Assembly (NCBI GenBank): GCA_903873295.1
Contig: CAIQNV010000082.1
Coordinates: 1-64,000, forward strand
DNA: 64,000 nucleotides
Source: an uncultured Elusimicrobia bacterium
GTDB lineage: Bacteria; Elusimicrobiota; Elusimicrobia; Elusimicrobiales; UBA9959
Direction: 5' to 3'
Below are positions 35,101 through 43,991 of this stretch, piece after piece; position 1 is the stretch's first letter; the number at the start of each line of letters is the position of its first letter. The position numbers and the translations under genes were made by a program. Below the pieces are notes generated by a model. That model made no database searches. It worked only from the letters and a program-made list of their open reading frames with translations, and was not told the origin of the DNA.

Positions 35101-37484
35101 CAGGTGAAGGACTCTCCGCCGCTGTTGTCGGCGTCCTCGCTGACCTGGCCAAGGTGGATGTTGAACTCCGGCCCGTCGCTGGGCCCGTATACCACCAGCT
35201 CCAGGACGTTCTTCTGCGAGAAATCCAGCCCCGTGGTGGAAAGCGGGTAGACTATCGAAACCTCGTGCGAGACGTTGAAGTCATATTTGACGGCCAGCAC
35301 CTGCTGGGTCCCGTCGGAAGTCGCGGCCGAATTTATGTCGGTGGATTTTATGTTCTCGTTGTACCAGTCCAGCGCCAGCGGGTCCGCGGGGCCCTGTATC
35401 GGGTTGGCCGCTATGAACCAGAAGTTCTTGTCCATCGACGGGGAATCTTCCTGCTTTACGCCTTCCATGTTGTCTATCAGGGCGTAGTCGTTCAGGTTGG
35501 GATTCATGCGGCTCTGCGCGGCCTCCGCCCCGAGAGAGGTTTTTAGGCCGAACAGGTTCAGCCCCTTAAGCTGGGCGTCGCCTTCATAGACCATCATGCT
35601 GTTGGTGAGGTCCGTAACGTTGGGCACGGTGTTGGATTTAATTCCGCCCTGATAAAGCAGAGTGGACCCGACCGAGAAATGGCTGCCGAAGTCGTAGGAG
35701 GCGCGGCCCCCGACGAGCGACTGGTTGCCCACCCCGCCGAAGGGCGAGACCTCGTAGACTATTTCTATCTTGGAGTCCTGGCCCACGCGCTCCGGGTAGT
35801 AAAAAGTTATGAAGCCCGAGTCGTAGTCGATGAAGTAATCCTCGTTGCGGCCCAGCTTTTTGCCGTCCACCCGCACCACCTCGGACTGCAGCACTATGCT
35901 CGGCTCCAGCAGGAAGGTCTTGAACCTGAAGGAATATTCCACGCGGATTATGCGCTTTGAATTCGGCGCGGCCGAGTAGATCTGCTCGTCGGCCGTATTG
36001 GTGGATTCCGAAAGAAAAGGATTTACAAGATGTATTATGCCCTGCTCGAAATCAACTTCTATAGTGTCGGGATATTTTATGAGCGGATTGACGTTCGCCG
36101 GGTCAGGGTTATAACCCTTCACCAGTACGGGGGTGCGGTTGAGATCCTGCACCTTCAGGATGAAATTGCCGCTGCCGTTGTCGCGCACTATATTGCTCTG
36201 GCCGATGGAATAATATGTTTTCAGCTCGCATTTGTGCGAAACCCGGAGATCGGAGAGCGACGGCGCCGTGGAAAGGGAAATATCGTTGGGGGTTTTTATG
36301 ATAGCCGGGAAGACCTGCCCGGCCGGGGCGTCGGCGGTAACGGAACCCGGAGAGCCGTTCTCCCTGAGGTAGGTCCCGCCGAAGTTCTGGTAGTCTATTA
36401 TCACCACTTCCTGCGGGTTAAGCGTGCGGTTGAAGGTTACCAGGCCCTTGGAGTAGTCCATCACGTAGTCTATGCCCGGGCTGAGGAGCTGGAAGCGGCC
36501 GGTATAGGTAGAGTTCTGCACCGCCATGTCTTTGCCGGTAAGCTCTTTGATCGTAACCCCGTCCACCTGGGCCAGGGTCTGCTGGTCCAGGTAGACGCGC
36601 TCCGTGCCTGACTTGATGGGCAGGCGCGCGGTGTTGCCGAAGGTGACGTCGTAATATTTGCGGCGCAGATAATTGGTGTCCAAGATGTCCGCGCCCTGGA
36701 ATTGCGTGTTGCCGGTGAACTGCCGGGTCTTGGTCAGACCCTTAGTGCGCGAGCCTACGAAGGTGAACTTGAGATGGTTGGTCTTCAGGTCCGCCCTGAT
36801 GCCGAACAGCTGCTTGTTGTAGGAGACGAATTCGGTAGCCGGCAGCGAGAGGTCGATGTCGCCGAAGGAGACGCTCTGCACCACTTCGTTGGGGTCGCCC
36901 TGGTAGACCACGGAGATGTCCTGCTTGTCCTGCTTCGTGTCGTCGTAATCCACGTTCACCGTTATTTTCTGCCCCACCTTGCCCTGCATGCGCACCTGCA
37001 TCTGCTGGGTTATCTCGAACAGGCTGAGACTGCGAGCCCTGGTGTTGGTGGTCTGTTCGTTAAGGAATTTTTTAGCGGTGTAGTTTAGGGTTATGAGTTT
37101 GCGGCCGGTTACGGAAAGGCTGGTGCCGGATTCCCGGAATTCAACCTGCTGTTCCGGGGCCGCCGGAGCCTCGGTGGAGACCTCGACCTCCGACAGGGGG
37201 GACAGTTCCTCCTGGCGGAAACGGCCCGTCTCCACGGCTTCGCGCGCGGCGTTCCAGGAGTCTTCGCTGTAGGAAAAAGGCAGGTCCACCGAAAGATCAC
37301 CGGAGCCGCCGGTTTCAGCGGCGGTGGAAAGCTCCGTGCCGCCCAGCAGTTTTCCCGCGTCCTTCCTTTCCAGGAGCAGAAAGCGCCCTCCGCCCGGCGA
37401 AGGCGCGGTGAAGTCGCCGGCGCGCGAAGGCGCGGCGCAGGTCAGGGCCGCGAGGAATAAAAATATTTTTGCCGTAGCTTTCAC
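32103..37484 (-). CDS. sprA: SprA-like giant outer membrane protein (type IX translocon candidate)
   Basis: Protein of about 1793 residues with a signal peptide (KIFLFLAALTCAAPSRA). Motifs seen throughout SprA proteins are IDYQNFGGTYLRENG, EVVRVDGKKLGRNEDYFIDY, IEIVYEVSPFGG and long runs of alternating strands to a terminal Phe (LTFQF), as in barrel proteins. A segment near residues 820-860 (CDEQVSSSEDIG; NGRLDSEDLNKNGRLD) looks like calcium-binding dockerin or EF-hand loops. SprA forms the large type IX secretion pore and works with PorV, a homologue of which is encoded at 13981. It is shorter than typical Bacteroidota SprA (about 2300-2400 residues). The GTG at 37484 is preferred to the TTG at 37499 because the signal peptide begins there. 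The identity as a true translocon is inferred. Confidence 0.82.
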   Translation of the reverse strand: MKATAKIFLFLAALTCAAPSRAGDFTAPSPGGGRFLLLERKDAGKLLGGTELSTAAETGGSGDLSVDLPFSYSEDSWNAAREAVETGRFRQEELSPLSEVEVSTEAPAAPEQQVEFRESGTSLSVTGRKLITLNYTAKKFLNEQTTNTRARSLSLFEITQQMQVRMQGKVGQKITVNVDYDDTKQDKQDISVVYQGDPNEVVQSVSFGDIDLSLPATEFVSYNKQLFGIRADLKTNHLKFTFVGSRTKGLTKTRQFTGNTQFQGADILDTNYLRRKYYDVTFGNTARLPIKSGTERVYLDQQTLAQVDGVTIKELTGKDMAVQNSTYTGRFQLLSPGIDYVMDYSKGLVTFNRTLNPQEVVIIDYQNFGGTYLRENGSPGSVTADAPAGQVFPAIIKTPNDISLSTAPSLSDLRVSHKCELKTYYSIGQSNIVRDNGSGNFILKVQDLNRTPVLVKGYNPDPANVNPLIKYPDTIEVDFEQGIIHLVNPFLSESTNTADEQIYSAAPNSKRIIRVEYSFRFKTFLLEPSIVLQSEVVRVDGKKLGRNEDYFIDYDSGFITFYYPERVGQDSKIEIVYEVSPFGGVGNQSLVGGRASYDFGSHFSVGSTLLYQGGIKSNTVPNVTDLTNSMMVYEGDAQLKGLNLFGLKTSLGAEAAQSRMNPNLNDYALIDNMEGVKQEDSPSMDKNFWFIAANPIQGPADPLALDWYNENIKSTDINSAATSDGTQQVLAVKYDFNVSHEVSIVYPLSTTGLDFSQKNVLELVVYGPSDGPEFNIHLGQVSEDADNSGGESFTCASGLRLTHAPNSEDLNCDEQVSSSEDIGWLYAPAGLSSKRYGAGNGRLDSEDLNKNGRLDAQDFTGGSFGYVTGTKFIDNNDNGATKNRVNFTDARWHTLYLPLAITSTDTFKWNAIKQVRITLHWDGVNGKTGVVKFARISAVGNTWTVQSSTNTGSMQAIGVNNQDNPGYTPIHEAGGDATAVFNNLYGSVSEQKQKSNSSSLTEQTLALNYDNINSTSAVYVYRKFSTAIDISQHEQLRFLVRSPKKSDPEYDATDPGASFYIKAGDANNYFKASVPLDFTGWRLITVNQEDITGDKIPDIWSPSAPGVAISSRGTPSLQQIPQFIVGVEATDGGSHSGLVYFNELHLAKPLTRVGNARKVEGSFEIPGWLSFGGKHRFMDRSFQTPVTAIANQDNEQQTGYLNITRLAFFPVNVTAARQITVTPNTLATGSNNLVNSLQQGRVKKFDGTASGSLNITSLPRLGLNYSKGITDYGLLSRKDDRAIYAANLDYSVPGSLPVLPRTLNFNYSLGLSKVDYDPAKLVLRDGLYNTDERTDAYGAKLAFIPWNGSSFNPGYSLQTAREERAPISDPLNTERYNKSMQQTVDLNSNLLIARWLNPSANYSVTTMENNNLNITTVTLAQRSTFYAPGMIKSVTRTAQGGVSLTLSMNDLAPRNRLLRSLVLSSNYQIQDGDSWANVEKDFNTRPLLWLRDSMKPSNPFAQRNSVTLRDTVNSTQRWQPFEGYSLKGSAAPLNTLSLTNNFSNSVQRSEVTGTISKSVNRTFPDVILSLSQLEALVRARRWAQSATINLKYSRNTNEAKGISLDTSGTYGTDLRFKLLNKVDAAASYNLRLTDRKDLRVNQRTQVTKHDDATLQGTFDYKKFRFTPKADYVSDKTKAALGVVTANTKTITPSLLIKSDFQLPKGLKLPFMKQAIIFTNRIVWTTTLSYAIKSSPIVIAENNRLFSLNSSADYEAAKNLRLTFNLGLQRFWHKYLKQEEYVSYQAGSTLTFQF

Positions 37485-37594
37485 GTTATATAAAGGCAAT
37501 AAAGCCGTTAGCCCGCCAGGTTTTCCGGGCAGGCAAAAGGACCCGCGCCGCGAAAGATTTCCACGGCGCCGTCGATATATAATAGAATAAATAA

Positions 37595-38707
37595 ATGCCC
37601 GTGCCTATAGCCCGTTTTTATATACTCAGGGTGTTCTCCAAATTCCTCGGGCTTTCCCTTTTTATCTTCATCTCGCTGCTGGTCATGCTCAACTTCGTGC
37701 AGGTTATAAACCAGGGCGTGCTGTCCGGGTTTTCTTTTTATTTCCTCGCCAAGAGCATGCTCTATCTGCTGCCCAACATCGTGGGGATGTCGCTGCCGCT
37801 CGCCTTCCTGCTGGCCATGCTGCTGAGTCTGGGGCAGATGTCTCAGGACGGGGAGATAATAGCCCTGCGCGCGGGCGGCTTTTCTTTCTATGAAATACTT
37901 TCCTGTGTCTTTTATGCCGCGCTCCTGGCTTCGCTGCTGCTGCTGGCGGTGAATAACTGGGTGGGGCCGGTGGCTTTCCGGCGCTCCACCGACTATACCA
38001 TCTCCATGCTCAACAGGGTGACCAAGCTGGAGCTTAAGCCGCGCACCTTCCAGAAAATTTCCGACTGGGTGCTTTACGCCTCTGAAGTGAACTCTCTTAC
38101 CGGCGAGATGCGGGGCGTAAAGCTGATCAGGCGGATAAACAAGGGCGAGACGCCGGCTTTCGTGAATAAGATAAACGCCTCTTCGGGCCGCTACAGGATG
38201 GTGAATGAAAGCGGCCTGGAGCTGGAGCTTTCCGACGGGCAGTTCAGTCAGACGGACTGCAGGAATTCCGAGAAGATACTTTACGGCAGGTTCGGCGCCT
38301 ACAAGACCCTGCTGCCGTTCTTTTCTGAAGGCGGCTCCGGGCGCAAGCTGAACCAGCGGGAAATTTCCACCCCGGGCCTGCTGGCCCGGCTGGAGGAGGG
38401 GATCCCCGATCCCCAGGCCGCCGCCAAATACGGCATAGAAATAGCTTCGCGCTTCGCCCTCGCTCTGGCGCCGCTGGTCTTTTTCCTGGTGGGCGCGCCG
38501 CTGGGGGTGGCGCTTGACAAGCGCGGCCGCTCCGCGGGCTTCGGGCTGAGCCTGCTGATAATTTTCTTTTACTACGGGCTTACCATAAGCGGCATGGTGC
38601 TGTCCCGCAAGTATCCGGCGCTTTTCCCCTGGGCAATTTTCGCGCCGGCGCTGCTGACCGGCGGCGCCGGGCTCTGGCTGTGGAAGCGCAACCTCTACGC
38701 AAAATGA
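37595..38707 (+). CDS. lptF: LptF/LptG-family LPS export permease, first
   Basis: Protein of 370 residues of the YjgP/YjgQ family, a permease of the LptB2FG machine that extracts lipopolysaccharide from the inner membrane. Six hydrophobic helices, three near the N-terminus (about 15-35, 50-85, 100-125) and three near the C-terminus (about 285-365), enclose a beta-rich periplasmic domain (about 140-260). Motifs LPNIVGMSLPLAFLLAMLL and DGEIIALRAGG are typical. A TATAAT-like element lies about 10 bases before the ATG, leaving almost no leader. It overlaps lptG by 4 bases. Confidence 0.93.
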   Translation: MPVPIARFYILRVFSKFLGLSLFIFISLLVMLNFVQVINQGVLSGFSFYFLAKSMLYLLPNIVGMSLPLAFLLAMLLSLGQMSQDGEIIALRAGGFSFYEILSCVFYAALLASLLLLAVNNWVGPVAFRRSTDYTISMLNRVTKLELKPRTFQKISDWVLYASEVNSLTGEMRGVKLIRRINKGETPAFVNKINASSGRYRMVNESGLELELSDGQFSQTDCRNSEKILYGRFGAYKTLLPFFSEGGSGRKLNQREISTPGLLARLEEGIPDPQAAAKYGIEIASRFALALAPLVFFLVGAPLGVALDKRGRSAGFGLSLLIIFFYYGLTISGMVLSRKYPALFPWAIFAPALLTGGAGLWLWKRNLYAK

Positions 38708-39792
38708 ACAAGACTTTTTCCCGGTATATCGCGCGCAGTTTCTGGGGGCCCTTCGGCTTCGGGCTGGGCGTTTTCTGCCTGCTGCTTATCTTCGGCAGCC
38801 TTTTTGATAAGCTGAATTTTTTTATGAAGAGCGGAGCCGGGGCCGGGCTCTTCGCCAGATATATCCTCTACCAGGCGCCTTACTTTATCGTCAAGATGAC
38901 GCCGATGGCCACCCTGCTGGCGGTGCTGTTCTCGCTCGGCGGCCTGATGGCGAAGGGCGAGTGGAAAGCCGGCCTGGCCGGCGGCTGGCGGCCTTTTGAT
39001 ATGATCAAGCCGCTGCTGGCCTGCGCCCTGCTGACCGGACTGGGGCAGCTGGTCCTGCAGGAAACGGCCGCACCGGAGCTCTATATGCGCTCCGAATATC
39101 TTTTTGAGGGCAAGATGCGCGGCCGCGACGACTGGCAGCGGCTGGTAAAACAGGACGTCTCCTTTTCGGCCGGCGAGGAGGTTTTTGTCACGGCCCATCT
39201 CTTTGACGGGCGCCGCAGGACGATGGAAAAAGTGATAGTCAACATTTACAGGAAGGGCAGGCTCTCGCTGGAGCTGAACGCGGCGGCCGCCGACTGGCAG
39301 CCCGGGGTCAGGCGCTGGGCCTTCTCCGACGGAGTCATGATAAAATACGACGGAGATCTGAAGCCGGCCACGAAGCGCTTTGACCGCTATCTGTCCGCGA
39401 TCTCGGTGCGGCCTGAAAACCTGGTGCTGGAGAAGCTTGTGCCGGACGGCGTTTCGACTTTCGACGTGCTGCGCCGCCTGCGCCGCCTGGAGGCGGTGGG
39501 CGCCCCGGCCGCCGCCGAGCGCACGCTGCTGTGGGTAAAGATCGCCGCGCCGCTGGCCAATCCGGCCATGGCGCTTATAGGCGCCGCTATGGTGCTGCTG
39601 ATGCGGAAAAACAACCTGTATTTAAGCTTCGGGCAGGCGGTGGGTTTCGGCTTTTTCTTCTGGGCCGTGATAATAATGACGCAGGAGGCCGGCAACGCCG
39701 AACTGCTGCCGCCTTTTATCGCCGGCCTGGGCCCGGCCGCGCTGTTCGCGCTGCTCTCCCTCTGGGGCCTGCGCCGCGCCAGAGCTATATAG
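38704..39792 (+). CDS. lptG: LptF/LptG-family LPS export permease, second
   Basis: Protein of 362 residues, partner of the preceding permease. The ATG at 38704 overlaps the previous stop (ATGA), which decides the start over an in-frame upstream ATG. It has the same six-helix layout with a periplasmic domain. Conserved pieces are SFWGPFGFGLG, the region FIVKMTPMATLLAVLFSLGGLMAKGEWKA, and the C-terminal helices after LLWVKIAAPLANPAMALIGA. It completes the LptF-LptG pair and implies that the cell makes LPS or a similar lipid for its outer membrane. Its stop faces the pgl stop 12 bases away. Confidence 0.92.
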   Translation: MNKTFSRYIARSFWGPFGFGLGVFCLLLIFGSLFDKLNFFMKSGAGAGLFARYILYQAPYFIVKMTPMATLLAVLFSLGGLMAKGEWKAGLAGGWRPFDMIKPLLACALLTGLGQLVLQETAAPELYMRSEYLFEGKMRGRDDWQRLVKQDVSFSAGEEVFVTAHLFDGRRRTMEKVIVNIYRKGRLSLELNAAAADWQPGVRRWAFSDGVMIKYDGDLKPATKRFDRYLSAISVRPENLVLEKLVPDGVSTFDVLRRLRRLEAVGAPAAAERTLLWVKIAAPLANPAMALIGAAMVLLMRKNNLYLSFGQAVGFGFFFWAVIIMTQEAGNAELLPPFIAGLGPAALFALLSLWGLRRARAI

Positions 39793-39804
39793 AAGCCGTT
39801 TTAT

Positions 39805-40482
39805 TTATTCTTTTTCGCTGAAAAGGAAGCGGAGTTCCCCGCGGGGGTTTAAAAGACCCGCGGGGATATTTTTATCCCGGAGCAGCGCCCGTTTAAAAAC
39901 TTTTTTCTTGGCCGGGCCCGAAGCCAGCAGGACCACGGTTGACGCCTTGTTTATCGTTCTCAATGAAAGTGTTACGCGGCGGCGCGTTTTAACTCCTCGC
40001 GGGGCCAGGACGGCGCAGACCGGCTCCTTATTTTCCTCCAGCGCCGGGGAGCCGGGAAAAAGGGAGGCGGTGTGGCCGTCTTCGCCCAGGCCGAGAAGAA
40101 TAAAATCAAGCCGCCCGGAGCCCCCTGTCTCTTTGAAAAGCTCCCTGCCGTAGCGGGCGGCGGCCCCGGCGCCCGGGGCTGCCGGGTGCAGGTTGCCGCG
40201 CGGGATCGTTATTTTTGAAAACAGCAGCGCGCGGGCCGCTCCGAAATTGCTTTCCGGAGAAGAGAGCGGGACAAGGCGCTCGTCGGCCATGAAAAAAACC
40301 ACCCTGCTCCAGGGCAGGGGCATGGCGGAAAGTTTTTTAAACAGCCCGGCCGGAGTCCGGCCGCCGGAGAGCGCGACAATAAATTTGCCGGATTTTTCGA
40401 GTAAAGCTTTTTTGAAAAGGCGGGCCGCGAAGTCCGCCATGGCTCCGCCGGTCTTAAAGCTTCTGGCCGCGCTTTTTTTCAT
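39805..40482 (-). CDS. pgl: 6-phosphogluconolactonase
   Basis: Protein of 225 residues, DevB/Pgl type. It hydrolyses 6-phosphogluconolactone in the oxidative pentose phosphate pathway. Motifs: ALSGGRTPAGLFKKL near residue 41, FFMADERLVPLSSPESNF near residue 66 (the family D-E-R), and LLGLGEDGHTASLFPG near residue 130. The ATG overlaps the stop of zwf by 4 bases (ATGA), making this the last gene of the operon NUDIX-tkt-zwf-pgl. The product acts directly after Zwf. Confidence 0.93.
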   Translation of the reverse strand: MKKSAARSFKTGGAMADFAARLFKKALLEKSGKFIVALSGGRTPAGLFKKLSAMPLPWSRVVFFMADERLVPLSSPESNFGAARALLFSKITIPRGNLHPAAPGAGAAARYGRELFKETGGSGRLDFILLGLGEDGHTASLFPGSPALEENKEPVCAVLAPRGVKTRRRVTLSLRTINKASTVVLLASGPAKKKVFKRALLRDKNIPAGLLNPRGELRFLFSEKE

Positions 40483-41963
40483 GCCCAGGCCCTGCCGTCT
40501 TTCTTTATCAGCTCTTCCGCCGCCGCCGGGCCGGGGGAGCCGGCCGGGTATGGGTGCAGCGGGTTCGCCTCCGGAGCCTCCCGCCAGGCTTCAAGCAGGG
40601 GGGAAAGAAATTCCCACAGGAAGCGTATCTCAAAAGAGCTGAGAAAAAGGGTCTGGTCTCCGGACATGGCCTCTATCAGAAGGCGCTCATAATCCGTGGG
40701 GTAGCCGGCCGCCTCCTGCCCTTCGGCGCGGTAGTCCAGCGCCATTGTCCGCGGCACAAAGCAGAGCTTGGGGCCGGGGTGCTTGCTGATAAGCGAAAAA
40801 GTCACCTTCTCTTCAGGCTGTATGCTGAAGGAGAAGACGTTGGGATAGCCGATGTCGATGGACCTGAAAATGCCGCGGCCGGGTTTTTTATAGACCAGGT
40901 CGATCCTCGTGCTCTTCAGGCCGGTTTTTTTCCCGGCCCTGACGTAGAAGGGGACGCCGCGCCAGCGGTCGTTATCCACCTGGAACTTGAAAGCGAGAAA
41001 GGTCTCCGCCGCGGAGTCCGGCGCGACTCCCGGTTCGTCCCGGTAGCTTTCATACTGGGCCCTCACCGACTGTTTCGCCGCCGCCTCCCGGTCAAGCGGG
41101 CGGACGCTTTCAAAGAAACGTTTTTTTTCTGCTTTAAAATCGGTGTCACTGAAAGTGGCGGGCAGGTCCATGGCCGTTATCGCGGCCAGCTGCAGGATAT
41201 GGCTCATCATATCGCGCGCCAGGCCCATGCGCTCAAAGAAATTAGCGCGGCCCTCCAGCCCCAGCTCCTCAAAAATAGTCAGCTGCACGTGGTCTATGAA
41301 CCGGTTGTTCCAGGTGGCGTCGAACACACTATTCGCGGAGCGCAGCGCCATAACGTTCTGCACGGTCTCCTTGCCGGTGAAATGGTCGATGCGGTAGACC
41401 TGCGCCTCGGCGGCGGCCGCCTTCAGCCCGTCGTCCAGCGAGGCGGCGTTTTCCAGGCTTGAGCCGTACGGCTTCTCGATTATTATCCTTGACCAGCGGG
41501 AGCGGTCCCCGGGGTCAAAAAGCAGGCCGCAGGACTTCAGTCTGCCGGCGATAGGCTCGAAGGCCGCCGGCGGCGTGGCCAGGTAGAAAAGGCGTTTCTT
41601 TTTTACGCCGGACAGCGCGTCCAGCGCTCCCAGGCGCTTTAAAAGGTTCCTGTAAAAATCTTCGCTGTCGTAATCGGCCTGTATGTATTCAACACGCTCC
41701 AGGAAAGCGCGGAAGCTTTCCCGAGAGGGAAAGAAGCCGGCTTTTGTCAGGGAGGCCCGTAGGCGGCTTTCAAGCGCGGCCCGGTCGAGCGGGGTCCGCG
41801 CCGCCAGGACGATATAAAAGTTCTTAGGGGCGATCTTCTTTTCACAAAGCCCGAACAGGGCCGGTACTATTTTGCGCCCTGCCAGGTCGCCGGTGGCGCC
41901 AAAAAGGATAAAACCGCAGCTCTCCGGCCGCATCTCCTGGCAAAAGCCGAGTGTTTCGGTCAT
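40479..41963 (-). CDS. zwf: Glucose-6-phosphate 1-dehydrogenase
   Basis: Protein of 494 residues, the family length. The N-terminal NAD(P)-binding motif is FGATGDLAGRKIVPAL (residues 22-37). The active-site motif RIDHFTGKETVQNVMALR occurs near residue 193, with the catalytic His as in RIDHYLGKE of other members. The C-terminal substrate and dimer domain is present in full. It oxidises glucose 6-phosphate to the lactone, which Pgl then opens. It lies 60 bases downstream of tkt with no visible terminator between them, so it belongs to the pentose phosphate operon. Confidence 0.95.
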   Translation of the reverse strand: MTETLGFCQEMRPESCGFILFGATGDLAGRKIVPALFGLCEKKIAPKNFYIVLAARTPLDRAALESRLRASLTKAGFFPSRESFRAFLERVEYIQADYDSEDFYRNLLKRLGALDALSGVKKKRLFYLATPPAAFEPIAGRLKSCGLLFDPGDRSRWSRIIIEKPYGSSLENAASLDDGLKAAAAEAQVYRIDHFTGKETVQNVMALRSANSVFDATWNNRFIDHVQLTIFEELGLEGRANFFERMGLARDMMSHILQLAAITAMDLPATFSDTDFKAEKKRFFESVRPLDREAAAKQSVRAQYESYRDEPGVAPDSAAETFLAFKFQVDNDRWRGVPFYVRAGKKTGLKSTRIDLVYKKPGRGIFRSIDIGYPNVFSFSIQPEEKVTFSLISKHPGPKLCFVPRTMALDYRAEGQEAAGYPTDYERLLIEAMSGDQTLFLSSFEIRFLWEFLSPLLEAWREAPEANPLHPYPAGSPGPAAAEELIKKDGRAWA

Positions 41964-42026
41964 ACAGGTCTCTTCTGCCTTGACGGCGTCAGCGGCTAAG
42001 ACACTTCGCCCGGCGCCCCAAAGCTG

Positions 42027-43991
42027 TTACTTCACCAGTTTCCTGACGGCGGCCGCTATTTTTTCAGCCGTAAGGCCCAGCGCCGCGTAGGCCTGCCCCG
42101 CCGGCGCCGACCTGCCGAAAGTCTCCACCCCTATAACTTCCACGTCCGCTCCCACAAGCTCCATCCAGCCGATGCCGCGGCCGGCTTCCACGGCCAGTTT
42201 GGGCAGGTTCGGCAGGAACACGGAATCGCGGTAAGCCTTCTCCTGTTCGCGGAACAGTTCGAAAGAGGGCACGGAGATTATCCGCGCGCCTATGCTGCTT
42301 TTTTCCAGCAGGGCCGCCGCCTCGAAAAGCAGGGAAACTTCCGAGCCGGAGGCTATCAGCTCTATCGACGGCACAGTGGAAGGGCCGCGCAGCAGGTAAG
42401 CGCCGCGCTTCACGCCGGCGGCTATTTTCTCCCGGTACTGCGTCATCAGCGGCAGCTTCTGGCGGGACAGGGCGAGGCAGGCCGGCCGCTTTGAGCGCAC
42501 CGCGGTCTCCCAGGCGTAAAGCGTCTCCCAGGCGTCGGCCGGGCGCAGCACCAGCAGGCCCGGTATCAGGCGCAGGCTCATCAGCTGCTCCACCGGCTGG
42601 TGGGTGGGGCCGTCCTCTCCCACCCCGATGCTGTCGTGGGTGAACACGAAGACCGCCGGAGCCTGCATCATGGCGGCCAGCCGCAGCGCCGGGCGCATAT
42701 AGTCTGAGAACACCAGGAAGGTGGCCCCGAAAGGTATAAGCCCGCCGTGCAGCGCGAGGCCGTTGAGTATGGCCCCCATCGCGTGCTCGCGTATGCCGAA
42801 GTGCAGCGTGCGCTCAGGCTCCCTGATAAAATCGGTCTTCGTGGAAGGGCCCAGGTCGGCGGAGCCGCCGGTGAGCCCGGGGAGCGCGTCCGCCATCAGA
42901 TTTATCACCTTGCCGGAGGCTTCGCGGGTGGCCACGGGCTTGTCGAAGAAAGCCGCGTCGGGGTTGAAAAGTCCTTCGGGGATCTCGCGGCCCAGCATAG
43001 CCTTGGCCAGCTCCGCCTTCTCAGGCAGGGCCCCGGAGTATTTTTTCCAGAGCTTCAGCCAGCGCTTCCGGGCGTTCTCTCCGGCGGCGGCCTGTCCGGC
43101 AAAGCGCGCCTTCGCTTCTTCGGGCACGAAAAAAGACTCCGTAGAAGGCCAGCCGAGGTTCTTCTTGGTGGCCAGTATCTCTTCGGGCTTGAGCGGCTCG
43201 CCGTGCACGGAATTCCTGTCCTGCTTGGGGCTGGCGAAGCCTATATGGGTTTTGGCTATTATTATGGAGGGGCTGCCGGTTTCGCGCTTGGCCTTTTTTA
43301 TGGCGGCGTCCAGCTCGTCGAGGTTATTGCCGTCCTCCACTTCCAGCACCTGCCAGTCCTGCGCGAGGAAGCGCTTTTTAACGTCTTCCGTGAAGGCCAG
43401 GTTCGTGGACCCCTCTATGGTGATGCCGTTGGAATCGTAAAGGCAGATGAGCTTGCCCAGCTTCAGCGTGCCGGCCAGCGAGGCCGCCTCGTAAGAGACG
43501 CCTTCCATCAGGTCCCCGTCGCCGACGATGACGTAGGTGAAATGGTCCACCAGCGCGAACTCCGGAGTGTTGAGCTTCCCGGCCAGCAGCTTCTCGGCCA
43601 GCGCCATGCCCACGGCGTTGGCGAAACCCTGCCCGAGGGGGCCGGTGGTGGTCTCGATCCCGCGCAGATGCCCGTATTCGGGGTGGCCCGGGGTCAGGCT
43701 GTCCAACTGGCGGAATTTTTTCAGGTCCTCCAGGTTCAGGCCGTAGCCGTAGAGGTGGAGCATGGAGTAAAGCATCGCCGAGCCGTGGCCCGCCGACAGC
43801 ACGAAGCGGTCGCGGTCGAACCATTCCGGAGCGGAGGGTACGAAATTCAGGTGGCCGGCCCAGACGGCGTAGGCCAGCGGCGCGGCGCCCAGCGGCAGGC
43901 CGGGGTGGCCGGAATCGGCCTGGCCCACCATGTCTATGGAAAGGGTCCTGATGGTATTGACGCATAAATTATCGGTAGCATCGAATTTCAT
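42027..43991 (-). CDS. tkt: Transketolase
   Basis: Protein of 654 residues. Thiamine diphosphate-binding motif GDGDLMEGVSYEAASLAG near residue 150, followed by LYDSNGITIEG; pyrimidine-domain region HDSIGVGEDGPTHQPVEQL near residue 460; and a C-terminal domain. It moves two-carbon units between sugar phosphates in the non-oxidative pentose phosphate pathway. The ATG at 43991 is chosen over an in-frame one 27 bases upstream because it has GGAG in place and overlaps the stop of the NUDIX gene by 4 bases (ATGA). Confidence 0.95.
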   Translation of the reverse strand: MKFDATDNLCVNTIRTLSIDMVGQADSGHPGLPLGAAPLAYAVWAGHLNFVPSAPEWFDRDRFVLSAGHGSAMLYSMLHLYGYGLNLEDLKKFRQLDSLTPGHPEYGHLRGIETTTGPLGQGFANAVGMALAEKLLAGKLNTPEFALVDHFTYVIVGDGDLMEGVSYEAASLAGTLKLGKLICLYDSNGITIEGSTNLAFTEDVKKRFLAQDWQVLEVEDGNNLDELDAAIKKAKRETGSPSIIIAKTHIGFASPKQDRNSVHGEPLKPEEILATKKNLGWPSTESFFVPEEAKARFAGQAAAGENARKRWLKLWKKYSGALPEKAELAKAMLGREIPEGLFNPDAAFFDKPVATREASGKVINLMADALPGLTGGSADLGPSTKTDFIREPERTLHFGIREHAMGAILNGLALHGGLIPFGATFLVFSDYMRPALRLAAMMQAPAVFVFTHDSIGVGEDGPTHQPVEQLMSLRLIPGLLVLRPADAWETLYAWETAVRSKRPACLALSRQKLPLMTQYREKIAAGVKRGAYLLRGPSTVPSIELIASGSEVSLLFEAAALLEKSSIGARIISVPSFELFREQEKAYRDSVFLPNLPKLAVEAGRGIGWMELVGADVEVIGVETFGRSAPAGQAYAALGLTAEKIAAAVRKLVK

